Part shown: positions 13,101 through 21,527 of the stretch, one piece after another | How positions within the stretch are numbered: position 1 is the first letter of the stretch | How the letters are laid out: every line of letters starts with the position of its first letter | NCBI GenBank assembly: GCA_040954595.2 | Contig: CM082577.2 | Coordinates: 13,702,001-13,766,000 of the forward strand | Length of the DNA: 64,000 nt | Direction of reading: 5' to 3' | Origin: Balanoglossus misakiensis | Taxonomy: Eukaryota; Hemichordata | Position numbers and translations under genes: made by a program | Notes under the pieces: generated by a model | Told to the model about the DNA's origin: nothing | The model's input: only the letters and a program-made list of their open reading frames with translations | Database searches by the model: none

Positions 13101-14712
13101 TTGTTTATTATGATAATCGCATATCAATACAACTGTTAAATTAAACACAGCATTGCCTAAAAATCCACTTTTGTATAATTTTTTTACCACTTCTAGTTGT
13201 AAACTTGTTTTTAAACTTGATAGATACATGAACCTTGTTTGAAATATATCAATTCAATTTAAGGCAAAAAAATAGGGGGTCACCACAGAAATATTTGAGA
13301 CACAGGAAGTTGGCTTTCATGCGTTTTCAACAGCCCTGGAGAGGCTGCAAAGGGGGTTTGTTGCTATAGCAACCATCAGTATTGCAAACGCGCAAAAATT
13401 TCAGTCACAAGTTTAATACATCGTGTACATCAAGTATACATCATATGTACTAAAATAACCTCACAGCACTACACTACAACTTTGTATGAAAAACACTGGA
13501 ATTAAAATTTAACTTTTCACACAGAAACCTGTGCAAACAACTAAAATGATCGGGGCACGATATGATATTCCTTAAGCAATAACCCCCCCCCCCCCACCCC
13601 CGCTAAATTCGGGAATACCACAAGCTATATATCACAGTTCAAAACATATATGCACGTGCTGCAGGCAAGTGCATATATGGAGTGAATTGTGGTTTATTTG
13701 CTCTTTCAATGTTGCTGTCATATATAAAGAGTTTCTTTTTGTCATGTAGGGGGGGGTCAACTGAGGCAAGTTGCTAGCAGTTCTTCAAACAAAGGTTAGT
13801 ATGTGTCAGAAATAATACTATGCTATTGCGAAATGTGCCATTTATCTCCAAATGGTGGTTTGATGGTTGCATAGGGGTTACTTATAGATTCTTGGGGATG
13901 GTCACTGTGAAAGTGTGATGAAACTACAATGAACAACAATTAATGTTTAAATGTAGGGTAATTTCAAGAAATTTTAAAACCTACTGTCATAATATGAGGT
14001 TTCTTATGAAAATATCGCAAAGTATACATGAGGATATTAATGCCCCGAATCGCTCGACGCGTAGCGATAGGGGCACTAATATCTGAGTGCATACTTTGCA
14101 GTATTTTCATCTTACACCTCGGTAAGTTTTTGTGTTGCATATTGCTTTGCTTTCAAAATGCCAAGTACGGAATGCGTGTTCCATACATACCGTTCCGTAC
14201 AGCGTTTTTAGCACACGCAAAATTATATTGTTCTCGGTGCTGTATGTATAATAATATAGTTTTAAGGGAAAAAAAACATTTCTCACACAAGCATATTTGT
14301 CAGATTTGAGAAACATGAAATGTGCTTGTTATGTATACCTTAACATTAACACAGTAACATTACCATTACAGATTCACAGGGTTTTGAAACAACTCAACTG
14401 AATCCACTGAAGGTCCTATTTCTGGAACTTGAGAAGAGTTTAAGCAGAAGTGATGATGAACGTATACTTCGAGGCATGTTACGAAATGAATTCATACCAA
14501 AACGAGAGTTACAGGATTTGAAATTTCCCTCAGATATATTTATCCGTTTGGAAGAGTATGGTCATTTCAGCAATAACGATTTAACACTTCTAAAGGAATT
14601 GTTTGGAATAATGGAACTACCAGCATTAGTCTCATTGGTGGAGGAGTGTGAAAACAAACTGCAATCAGAAAAACAACGTGGGAAAAAAAGGCCATTTTCA
14701 GAGAAAGATTAA
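1137..14712 (+). CDS. Coiled-coil / ZU5-ZU5-UPA / death-effector-domain protein (10 exons, in-frame TAA in exon 3)
   Basis: Proposed join: 1137-1140, 1403-1657, 2145-2696, 4930-5079, 8809-8855, 9050-9340, 9887-10069, 11211-11512, 12199-12658, 14380-14712. All junctions are AG/GT and phases agree, giving 858 residues plus stop if the TAA at 2264-2266 (codon 127) is ignored. Order: unrecognised N-terminus (1-130), coiled coil (about 147-260), polar linker, ZU5 (about 338-450), second ZU5 (about 458-590), UPA (about 595-745), DED (about 757-835), basic tail. ZU5-UPA-death-fold proteins (PIDD1, UNC5, UNC5CL, ankyrins) are signalling scaffolds in apoptosis, inflammation or guidance, so a death-fold adaptor role is inferred. 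The start is the ATG in front of a GTGAGT donor, after an in-frame TGA at 1062; it is the weakest part. The TAA may be a null allele, an assembly error or be skipped by splicing. Confidence 0.7.
1403..1657 (+). CDS. DED gene exon 2: unrecognised N-terminal region
   Basis: The exon has a TTTTGAAG acceptor and a G|GTAATT donor, is 255 bp long and is phase 1 at both ends. It encodes 85 residues with no stop. The sequence is amphipathic, with two cysteines near the start (QQICHTEKC) and a hydrophobic stretch (LLGITEFLIIKPGF). I do not recognise a family. A symmetric phase-1 exon is compatible with a separately folding module. Confidence 0.65.
2145..2696 (+). CDS. DED gene exon 3: coiled coil, with in-frame TAA
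   Basis: The TTTACAG acceptor at 2141-2144 opens a frame that continues exon 2. From about codon 147 to 260 it shows a long Leu/Glu/Lys heptad pattern (for example KQKQGLVNQLQEKLSEAEIT), a clear coiled coil, and ends at a GTAAGG donor in phase 1. TAA at 2264-2266 interrupts this frame, with coding-like sequence in the same frame on both sides. GTAAAG at 2263 could be a donor, but no acceptor in correct phase lies before the coiled coil. A weak acceptor at 2290-2291 would splice directly from exon 2 in phase and skip the stop. Confidence 0.6.
2697..4366 (+). other. DED gene intron 3, first part
   Basis: No supported gene. Short open frames on both strands lack domain similarity and splice context. 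The intron continues through the MITE at 4367-4715 to the acceptor at 4929. Confidence 0.5.
4367..4715. mobile_element. MITE with ~90-bp inverted ends (AAGGGACAAAGTC family)
   Basis: The left end begins AAGGGACAAAGTCTCTCTC, continues through CATTAATTATGTTTGATACA and ACACTGTT, and includes GTGGATATATAGTGAATCAA. The same series occurs inverted at the right end, finishing GACTTTGTCCCTT. A centre of about 120 bp has no coding sequence. A target-site duplication is not clear (tatata against gatatt). End fragments of the same family lie at about 31413-31465 and 48648-48700. Confidence 0.8.
4930..5079 (+). CDS. DED gene exon 4: polar linker
   Basis: The TTTCTCCAG acceptor and GTGAGA donor bound a 150-bp exon, phase 1 at both ends. 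It encodes a Gln/Glu/Lys/Ser-rich segment (KDQRSQSKEKGSGAESDQK) expected to be disordered, linking the coiled coil to the ZU5 domains. Confidence 0.7.
5650..6300 (-). pseudogene. Integrase fragments of the LTR element
   Basis: Conceptual minus-strand reading gives an integrase zinc-binding segment (GGHMGIKKTTDKILSSFYWP, then CRSCDVCQRTISKGK). Core fragments follow, including VSVDIM with one catalytic Asp and, after a frame change near 5850, TGVPEEILSDLGTQFVSD with the second. The reading ends before the last catalytic Glu. Stops and frame changes show that it is dead. Confidence 0.75.
6284..6709 (-). pseudogene. Retroelement aspartic protease fragment
   Basis: An open stretch of 141 codons includes the aspartic-protease signature DTGCNVVIF, then RLADNTFRKAPTAKVKVDTP and the C-terminal motif DLLIGNIDGA typical of Ty3-type proteases. 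A VTTRAQA-like tail follows. Reverse transcriptase would normally follow, but the next recognisable sequence is integrase, so about 500 codons appear deleted. Confidence 0.8.
7141..7990 (-). pseudogene. Gag of the LTR element, with two zinc knuckles
   Basis: Three overlapping minus-strand frames form one gag-like protein. The first (about 7986-7708) carries the capsid start (APSLPRFLGGKDEIDAYLRS). The second (7757-7524) carries the middle (EGENLEQYLFTLRNVLKKW). The third (7518-7141) carries the end with two CCHC knuckles (CYNCDQVGHLYASC and CAICDRTSHETRDC). Frame changes near 7740 and 7520 make it non-functional as a single protein. Confidence 0.8.
8132..8638 (-). repeat. LTR (507 bp) of the Ty3-like remnant, with adjacent primer-binding site
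   Basis: On the minus strand the LTR starts TGTCACAAGACATTG and ends GTATTGTGACA, so its ends TGTCACAA/TTGTGACA are inverted copies. Two bases beyond the inner end lies TGGCGAGCCTGCCAGG, a primer-binding-site-like sequence starting with TGG (pairing with a tRNA CCA end). It is followed by the gag region. Confidence 0.75.
8809..8855 (+). CDS. DED gene exon 5 (short linker)
   Basis: The 47-bp exon has a TGCATTTCAG acceptor and a GAG|GTAGGC donor. It enters in phase 1 and leaves in phase 0, encoding EDINDQRFLLFIAANE. It supplies the residues immediately before the first ZU5 domain. Confidence 0.65.
9050..9340 (+). CDS. DED gene exon 6: first ZU5 domain
   Basis: The 291-bp phase-0 exon encodes EKCSYKLPCGFSLEVPPECV and continues with a beta-rich ZU5 pattern: a G-x-S-L-x-V-P-P start, an IKLKKPVYLV strand and a W-E-E-L end. 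This corresponds to residues 337-433. ZU5 pairs with UPA in ankyrin, UNC5, PIDD and UNC5CL. The domain finishes in the next exon. Confidence 0.8.
9887..10069 (+). CDS. DED gene exon 7: end of ZU5-1 and start of ZU5-2
   Basis: The 61-codon phase-0 exon has an ATATTCAG acceptor and a GAG|GTAAAG donor. It carries the end of ZU5-1 (VEVRHLSHFMAISRP) and the start of ZU5-2 (DISREGGKF, then ISIVVPEDAI, the classic G-G-x and P-x-x-A-I pattern). The HFM triplet (residues 447-449, bases 9926-9934) lies where autocleaving relatives have HFS. Confidence 0.85.
10420..10990. repeat. Intronic repeat with (CATC/CATA)n tract
   Basis: Within intron 7 a non-coding stretch leads into degenerate CATC and CATA tetramers at about 10800-10860. 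The preceding sequence (GATGTGGACGGACATACAGA) resembles the flanks of tetranucleotide-bearing dispersed repeats. No coding sequence is supported. Confidence 0.4.
11211..11512 (+). CDS. DED gene exon 8: second ZU5 domain, C-terminal part
   Basis: The 302-bp exon enters in phase 0 (TGTATTGAAG acceptor) and leaves in phase 2 (GG|GTAAGT). It contains the FKKPVKLTIPLPPDIPG strand-loop typical of ZU5 domains, then a C-E-W-K-D-I strand and LQHDFVELYSETLSG. HDFV (residues 583-586, bases 11475-11486) lies at the second canonical autoproteolysis position. Confidence 0.85.
11600..12090. mobile_element. Foldback (MITE-like) sequences in intron 8
   Basis: Two inverted repeats lie side by side. The first pairs about 11651-11730 with 11745-11830: GGCCATAGCAGCCGTTT matches AAACGGCTGCTATGGCC inverted, and a perfect pair ACCAGAATCATATGCTATTT flanks a short loop. 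The second pairs ATAATAAACCTCATGCTAA (about 11840) with TTAGCATGAGGTATATTAT (about 12060). Non-coding. Confidence 0.7.
12199..12658 (+). CDS. DED gene exon 9: UPA domain
   Basis: The 460-bp exon has a poly-T/TTTTTTAG acceptor in phase 2 and an AAT|GTAAGA donor in phase 0. It encodes residues 595-748: a helical start (IMPGISDMLSTITNFKKAG), a QIVKILLLQH strand, and later beta strands (VRISVPTEGAF, WDVTVAVKPE, ELQFSVPN). Position and pattern match the UPA domain following ZU5 in UNC5, PIDD and ankyrin. Confidence 0.75.
12659..14379 (+). other. DED gene intron 9
   Basis: No gene is supported. The intron holds G/C homopolymers (about 13019-13028, 13567-13580, 13750) and an imperfect hairpin at 14006-14110, in which GCAAAGTATACATGAGGATA pairs with a related inverted copy around TAATATCTGAGTGCATACTT. 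Short open frames near 14028-14316 are produced by that hairpin. Confidence 0.5.
14380..14712 (+). CDS. DED gene exon 10: death effector domain and stop
   Basis: The TTCACAG acceptor at 14373-14379 keeps phase 0; using the nearer TTACAG instead would hit a stop. The exon encodes 110 residues. The DED pattern is clear: LKVLFLELEKSLSRSDDERI, then RNEFIPKRELQDLKFPSDI, FIRLEEYGHFSNNDLTLLKE and LFGIMELPALVSLVEECE, six helices as in FADD and caspase-8 prodomains. The usual R-x-D-L near the last helix reads E-L-P-A-L. A basic tail (KQRGKKRPFSEKD) precedes TAA. Confidence 0.85.
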   Translation, partial: GFETTQLNPLKVLFLELEKSLSRSDDERILRGMLRNEFIPKRELQDLKFPSDIFIRLEEYGHFSNNDLTLLKELFGIMELPALVSLVEECENKLQSEKQRGKKRPFSEKD

Positions 14713-14876
14713 GAACCATATGCATTCGCCGCATATCTCCAGACTGTTGCGGTGATAAAGGCAACGCCAGAATTCTCATGAACATGCCATTAAAATATGA
14801 ATTAAATGCCAAGACTCCCATGGCATTTAAGGAGGAATTCAAGATGTAAAACACATTGTTAGCTGAATTAAATGAA

Positions 14877-15122
14877 AAAAAACTTTACCTTGCTAGTAAA
14901 GGGGTTCTAATAAAATATGTGTAAAAAACTGGCGTGATCTGTGTCAGTTTACTCACTTTCACTTATCTGTGTCAGTTTGGTGTATACAAGTTACTTGTGC
15001 ATATCTCGAACAACGCAACACTGCAACAGATAAGTGAAAGTGAATAAAACGGACACAGAGCACTCCAGTTTTTTCAAACAGATTTTATAAGAACCTTTTA
15101 ACTAGCAAGGTAAGGTTTCCCT
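14877..15122. mobile_element. MITE with ~100-bp inverted ends, in the 3' region of the DED gene
   Basis: The left arm reads AACTTTACCTTGCTAGTAAA..GTTCT..AAAAACTGGCGTG and ends in CACTTTCACTTATCTGT. The right arm is its imperfect inverse, ending CTAGCAAGGTAAGGTTTCCC. The element supplies the AATAAA-like hexamer near 14909 and another at about 15045, so it may provide the polyadenylation signal of the DED gene. That role is inference. Confidence 0.75.
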
Positions 15123-15640
15123 TTAATGTCTGAAACATGAATATATCTGTTGTAATGACCTTTCTATCACCAGATGCGTTTTGTATTGTGACTGAACATT
15201 TTCATGTACATGTATTAGGTTTTCTGGACTAACATGTAGAAGCACATACAAACAAAGATCCATGTATTTATATTCATGTGTATATAATTGATAAAGACAG
15301 GATATTTTTGCTGTAGATTTTTGCGAATGATAAATTTATGTGAATTTGGCGAGAGCCAGAAAATCAAGGAAACAAATGCATCAAGAAGTATATTGCTGAA
15401 ATACAAAAGTTATGCCTTGTTTTTGTAACTCAGTATCATTGTGGGAAATTTCTGAAAAACTTGTGTTTTTTTTCTTTTAAACCTCTGATAACCTATAGAT
15501 GCAAAACCTAAGAATTTAATTACTTTAGCCTAAATACAATAAAACCTGCCTTAACCGACCCCTGTCTAATCTGTAAACCTGTCAACACCAAACACATTTT
15601 CCTTTGACATAACCACATGTTAAAAGAACTCTATAAACTA
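15123..15640. other. Intergenic sequence, nothing recognised
   Basis: AT-rich sequence without a supportable gene or structured repeat. Confidence 0.4.
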
Positions 15641-16010
15641 AATCAGACACGCACGATTAAGACGGTTCTGAAGCTTCTCAGATGAAATACTGGTGTAAAT
15701 TATTACATGTGAACGGTTTAAGTGGTCCTGCGTCTTAAATTTGAGACGGCTATGACCAGGTTCAGACAGGGAAAAATTTGGACCGTTCGGAAGCGTCTCA
15801 GATTAGAAACCGTCTTAAAAAACATGTGTGGACTGTGTAAGTGGTCCTGAAACGGCTCAGATTTGAGACGGCTTTGCTGGCCAGACCTGAGTCGGTGTAA
15901 GGATTAACACCTCTCCGCAACCCATTGTCTGTGGGACCGAGCCTCAGCGCCTATACATAAACTTTGTGTGTGTGTCTGTGTTTACCATAGTGTCTCAAAT
16001 TTTAAATTTA
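15640..16010. repeat. Dispersed repeat, copy 1 (TAAGTGGTCCTG family)
   Basis: Contains an internal imperfect duplication with TAAGTGGTCCTG and TTTGAGACGGCT occurring twice. It ends with ACCCATTGTCTGTGGG and GCCTCAGCGCCTATACATAA. The same series, with one internal unit only, occurs at about 25555-25800, showing one dispersed family. No coding potential. Confidence 0.7.
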
Positions 16011-16652
16011 ATAAATTTTTAGATTACTTAATCGCTCAAGTTCAATAGTGTCCGATTAGTCCTGTTTCAAAATGACCTACATTACACGTCCTATGCACAT
16101 GTATTGCATGTTCTGATTGGTTTATCCGCTTCTCTAAGGTCCACTTGTGGCACGCTGATTGGAGGGACCTTATGTGTTAGGTCTTATTACTATGCATTAT
16201 TCACCAGACCTTGTAGGTTAGGTCTTATTACTATGTATTATTCACTTTACAGCTCCCTGATTGGTTATTGTGTAGGTCTGGTCCTCCAGTGTTCACTACC
16301 TCATTATGCAGGACCTTGTAGGTTAGGTCTTATTAATATGTATTTATTCACCATACAGCTCCCTGATTGGTTAACGTGTCAGTCTGGCCCCCCCCCCCAG
16401 TGTTCACTGCCTCATTGTGAAATGTCCCATGTGCTTCCTGGCTAGCGTTGTGATAACACATTATTCGGTTTGTTCATTGATTTTCTGAGAAATAGCCTGA
16501 CTGATACTATTTCCAACATAAACCGCACCCTGGAAAGATTAAATGATCATTTAGATGGACTTTGAAAATCTGATTTACTCATCTAAGCATTTTAGATAAG
16601 TTGTATATTTTTTTAATCACCCTCCTACTTCTCATCATCAATTTTATTATTG

Positions 16653-16654
<2 letters not shown>

Positions 16655-16711
<57 letters not shown>

Positions 16712-16720
16712 TTATTATTA
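16655..16720. repeat. (ATT)n microsatellite
   Basis: About 20 ATT triplets directly abut the 1.55-kb repeat. An (AAT)n tract abuts the corresponding end of the third copy of that repeat at 35024. Confidence 0.95.
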
Positions 16721-18262
16721 TTACCAGTTAAGGGGTTTAAAGAATTATATAAACAATTTATCAATTTAATAAGCACGGGTGGATTTTCTGTACAATCATT
16801 CCTGATTCTTCATATTCATAATTTAGCGCTAAAGACACCATTTTTCAAAGTGGCCTATGTATCTAAAATTGCAGACGGCGTTTCAACGCTTTCGGTTGGA
16901 GATTTTCTACATATTCACAAAAAGACCACGGGTATTGTTAACACTATTTAAAACATTGTTATCCGGTGAGTCTGGTGAGGTAAAAAACTTCACTCGAAAC
17001 CCAGCGCAACTTTTATTTACGTACAACATTGTAGCAATTTTTCGTATGTTTGCGCGCGCTCTGAAATCACGCGATGTCAACTGAGTGTGAACGAGCTGTT
17101 TCGCGTCATGTCGTCTGACCAGTTTTCGTGGCTAAAACGACAGGAATAATACCCCAGTTGGCTTTAGAATTGCACATATCTTGAGATTTGAGCGCCATAG
17201 TAACCGCAGATATCGTGGAAAAGGAAGGTTAGTGTTAAAATCATTGTTTTCAATCGAAATATTGACCTCTTCCTGATGCTACGTGTCAGTGTCAAACGGA
17301 CGCAATGTTTACACGGCAGCCAAATAGAATCGGCGAAATGAAGAAATGTTATCACGATACTTTGGATTTCATGTTATTATTTCTCGGGAATGTTATTGTT
17401 TTCTCATACGAGGTGACAGGACAGACACACGAGGCATCTCGCGGTTATGTTTTGACTGCATTTGCTTGTGTATGACGGGTCTTCGCATTCATCAGAAGCT
17501 ATCGTGCGTCGCTGAGATTTGATTCTTCATTAACGAAAATTGTTTCATAACCATACCAAATAAAACATTTCCAGAAATTTAGAAGTTTGCAGACTTTTCT
17601 GCTAGTTGTTTATTTAGTGTTGAAGTCACGCTGAACTGCCAAATTTAACACAGACTCGCCGTCAACACTCAAAGAGTGTGTACTTCTACGAGTGTGTCCT
17701 GTAACTGCCTTCCTTCGCTAACCATACAACAACAAATAGACGGTAAACGTTTATGCAATACCAATGGATTTATGTTTTAAAACTGGTCGACAGTCAGGAA
17801 ATATGCATGAACAATCGATTGATTGGATTCCCCAGCGATACTATTGTATCTTGTGAATTTTTGTAGTGAAACTGTGGAAATCGGCAGGCTGCATTGCCAG
17901 TTGTTCTGCACATGCGCAGTTACTCTGTCTTGAAAGAAAAGTCAAATTTCACCAACTTATTATTGTGCATTCGGAAAATAAACCCCAAATGTTTTCTTTG
18001 TGACCAAAAATACTGCCAGTGTGATTTTGTGTTCAAATTCAAGCTATTATTATTTAAATTGACTTGTGATACCTTCTCTTAGCACAAAAAGCATAATTTC
18101 AGCCCCAAAATGGTTGCCATAGAAACATGTGATCACTAAATGGATATCATTTTTGTTCTTTTTGAGCCAAAATACCCATATGGTGAAATTGTTGTGGAAA
18201 TCGGACCTATTATTATTAAAATTATTATTTTTATATAATTCTTTATTTAATTATTGTTGTTG
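16721..18262 (+). repeat. 1.55-kb non-coding repeat, copy 1
   Basis: Begins ACCAGTTAAGGGGTTTAAAG and ends in an AT-rich tail (TATAATTCTTTATTTAATTA). It is the reverse complement of two tandem copies at 31882-35023. Conserved landmarks include GGAGATTTTCTACATATTCA, AACGAGCTGTTTCGCG and GCATGCATATTTCC-like AT stretches. There is no long open frame. The AT tail at one end and (ATT)n at the other suggest spread by reverse transcription, as an inference. Confidence 0.75.
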
Positions 18263-18774
18263 TTATTACTATTTTAAAGTAAATTTGTTTTGACGAAGAT
18301 GTTGTGATAAGGACCACGTTGTCCGTTTTTACATTCCTATATTGTTTTCATAAAAATGGAACTATGACGGTGAAGCTTCGTGAAAGAAGTACAATAAAAG
18401 TTATCATACCTGCAAAGCAACTAATGAGGTATCCCAAAGAAATGCAATGCTATTCTAAACAATTCTATTGTAAGATATTTTTGGTTTGCTCGAATGAATA
18501 GCACACACTTCGTATTCAGCCAGGTGTTACACGAAGTGATGCGCTGAAAGACATTACGTAACAAAACACTAGCCCATTTCAACAAACCGCCCCTGGAAAT
18601 AAAATACTAAATTTCTCCTGTCAATTTTTATTTCGAGTATCTAGTTCACAGTATCACATAAAATGCCATGAATAGTGAAGGAAAAGGTGAAATCCAATCA
18701 TTATATGAGTGCCTTTCTTTATACATTGGGATCGAGCTTCGACCACGCGCAGGCAGCATGCCAGACAGAATACG
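18263..18774. other. Interior of the foldback element, unrecognised
   Basis: About 500 bp between the 1.55-kb repeat and the right inverted arm. It has only short open frames with no recognisable domains. Confidence 0.4.
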
Positions 18775-19109
18775 ACAACTGTATTCAGAAAGTACAAAAG
18801 ACTTTGCATAACGAGGCAGTGAAATCTGGAGACCTACACATTAACCAATCAGGGAGCTGAAAATTGAATAAATACATATTAATAAGACCTAACCTACAAG
18901 GTCCTGCATAATGAGGCAGTGAACACTGGAGGACCAGACCTACACATTAACCAATCAGGGAGCTGTAAAGCGAATAATACATAGTAATAAGACCTAACAC
19001 ATAAAGTCCCTCCAATCAGCGTGCCGCAAGTGGACCTAAGATTACCAGATGGACCAATCACAGATGTCGGTACATATGTCATGGACCTGACTTATGAAAC
19101 AGGACTAAT

Positions 19110-19368
19110 TAGACATTGCTATGTAAATTGCCTCAGAAGTGGCTAGTGTATCGTTTCTTACCTCAAGATTGCGCTCTGGGTGTGAGACCACACATCAATA
19201 TTGTGAACTTGAACTTGATCTTTGATAATCAGCTGATAGCCACAGTTTTCTTCTGCCATCACAATGGATCAAAATCCTGGACCAGTCTCCACGATTGTTA
19301 CACGTTCAGTCATCAAGTTCTATGAACAAGCATAAAACATGTACTATAGTTGATTAAACCAGAATTGC
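19110..19368. other. Short spacer between foldback element and CR1-like element
   Basis: Unique-looking sequence; no gene supported. Confidence 0.4.
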
Positions 19369-19595
19369 ATTTATTATTATTATTAAGAATTGTTTAAAAT
19401 GCGCTACACATACGTCTCAGCGCATTGTACATAGCTAAAAGAGTAGATTAAAAAATACAAGGCTGGTAAAAATAGTTAAAAGGACACAATCTCACGAACA
19501 CGTTACACATAAAACCGAGTAAAAAGGTATGTTTTCAAATTACGCTTAAAAATATTGACACTTCTGGCGGTTTTGATATCAATAGGTAAATTGTT

Positions 19596-20918
19596 CTATA
19601 AAATGGGTGCACAAACTGAAAAAGCTCTCTGTCCGTAGGTTTCGTTAAATTTAGCATGAGGATGAGTTAAAAAGAATTGAACACTCGAGCACAGTTCTCG
19701 AGCTGGTACATATAAATGTAAAAGATCACTCAAATAGGCAGGTGCCTTACCACTGATACATTTGAATGTGAGCAAGAGAATTTTAAAACTGATGCGGGCC
19801 TCTACCGGTAGCCAGTGTAAATCTTTGAGTATGGGTGTGATATGATCGGACTTGCGCGTACGAGTAACTAGCCTCGCCGCAGCATTCTGTAGAGACTGAA
19901 GTCGAGCTAGATGTCCCTTCGGGATACCAAACAAAAGACTATTACAGTAATCTAAATGAGACGTTACAAATGCATGGACTAGTTTCTCAGTTGTAGATCT
20001 GTCAAGAAGATTACGAATTTTAGCTATTCTATGCAAAGAGAAGAAACCATTTTTGCACAGCTTACTAATATGATCAGACATGCTACCATCCTGACTTAAA
20101 ATAACGCCGAGATTTTTAACTGAAACTGAATGAATTATGTCACATTGTCCGATTCTTAGACAGTCTAATTTTGTCACATTAGATTTTAAACGTGATGAAA
20201 AGTGAATAACTTCAGTTTTATCATCATTCAGTACAAGCATGTTAGATTTCATCCAGGTGCGGATATCATCGACACAGAGCTCAATGTTATTGCGAACATC
20301 GTTAGGACTGTTGCAGATGGCATAAATTTGCGTATCGTCCGCATATATCATGCAATCAATCTCGTGTTTTCCGAAGATGTCTTCCAGAGGTGCAGTGTAG
20401 AGTGTAAACATGAGAGGTCCTAGAACAGATCCTTGTGGAACGCCATATTTCATGCGAGAACTTGGGGATGATGCAGATCCTACCTTGACGCACTGTTTGC
20501 GATTAACGAGGTACGAACGAAACCACGATAAAGTGTTACCAGTTATTCCAAAACGATGATGTAGTCTCTGTAGCATTATTTTATGATCGATAGTGTCAAA
20601 CGCCGCTGATAAATCTAACATGATAAGAATTACATCCTGTTTGTTATTCGAGGAAAGCATGATGTCATTGTGGACGCGCAGAAGAGCAGTTTCCGTGGTA
20701 TGATTAGCACGGTAAGCACTTTGAAACTTTGTGAAAAGACTAAATTTAGTGAGTTGATTGTTCAGTTGCTGAACGACTACACGCTCGAGGAGTTTTGACA
20801 AGAACGGAAGGTTTGAAACCGGTCTGTAGTTCTTCAGAATGTTCTGATCCAGATCAACTTTCTTTAACAATGGACGAATTATCGCTGACTTAAAATGACT
20901 CGGCACGATGCCAGCTGT
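19596..20918 (-). pseudogene. CR1-like reverse transcriptase, C-terminal part
   Basis: About 440 codons with the RT blocks [44 protein letters not shown] and the catalytic YADD ([10 protein letters not shown]), then the thumb and C-terminal region ([20 protein letters not shown]). A TAG at 19596-19598 falls where relatives carry the Trp of a W-N-N-L-P motif. The same frame then continues NNLPIDIKTARSVNIFKRN to a TAA at 19503-19505, so the stop is a single-codon disruption near the end. The 5' side is cut by the LTR element. Confidence 0.9.
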
Positions 20919-21450
20919 TGTTACGATCTGTCAAATACGATTTCAAGGGTCAATTAATCCAGAGCTCGGAAATGTCAATGTTTGATAGTATTTGATTTTA
21001 TGTATTTGAAGTAGATAGGGAGAGCGGGTGTTTAACTGACTGCTCTGGTTGTCAATCATCACCGAACTGACTTTGTTACATGTATATAACACTTTATGTA
21101 AATTGGTACGTATAGAGTTGACTGATGCCCAATGAAATTGTAACACATTGTATTTGTGATATTTTACATGGTTAACCACGCCTTGAGAAAAGTAATTATA
21201 AGAGAACTTTGTTTCCAAAGTTGCGGAGAGAGTATAATCTAACGGGAGATGGGAGTACCTCAGGCTACTGAGTTTGTTCCCTTCCTCATGTACTTTACTG
21301 GGCGTATTTGATGTACTGGAGTAGTTCTGGACAATAAATGAACGTGAATCAGATACGTGTCTCCGTGGATCACTGTTCTCGTCAGAGCCCGATACCTCAT
21401 CGCTACAGATTCCCCAATGCATGAACAATCAGGAGAAACCAGCGGTAATA
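20919..21450 (+). repeat. 5' LTR (532 bp)
   Basis: Starts TGTTACGATCTGTCAAATAC and ends AGCGGTAATA, matching the outer ends of the 3' LTR. It lacks the roughly 250-bp internal duplication and a short TATAAAAGG segment present in the 3' copy. Confidence 0.9.
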
Positions 21451-21452
21451 CA

Positions 21453-21470
21453 TGGTGGAGATACGAGGGT
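21453..21470 (+). promoter_or_regulatory. Candidate primer-binding site
   Basis: TGGTGGAGATACGAGGG begins two bases after the 5' LTR and starts with TGG, as expected for pairing with a tRNA CCA terminus. The priming tRNA was not identified. Confidence 0.5.
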
Positions 21471-21527
21471 AGACGAAACAAATCCATCGGAGACAGAAAC
21501 GGCGACGTCGAGCGGAGAGATTACAGC

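Larger units (their letters stand above)
16055..19109. mobile_element. 3.05-kb foldback element with long inverted terminal repeats
   Basis: The left end starts ATTAGTCCTGTTTCA and the right end finishes with its exact inverse. Arms of about 340-390 bp follow: at about 16130-16440 and, inverted, at 18775-19040 they share GGTCCACTTG, CACGCTGATTGGAGGGAC and two ~100-bp tandem units with CAGCTCCCTGATTGGTTA and GGACCTTGTAGGTTAGGTCT. Between the arms lie an (ATT)n tract, a 1.55-kb repeat and about 500 bp of unrecognised DNA. No transposase is visible, so it is non-autonomous. Confidence 0.8.

Noticed and set aside
16601-16951. Open frames of poly-Ile/Leu across the ATT tract
   Set aside because: Produced by the trinucleotide repeat; both strands are open, with no domain or splice context.
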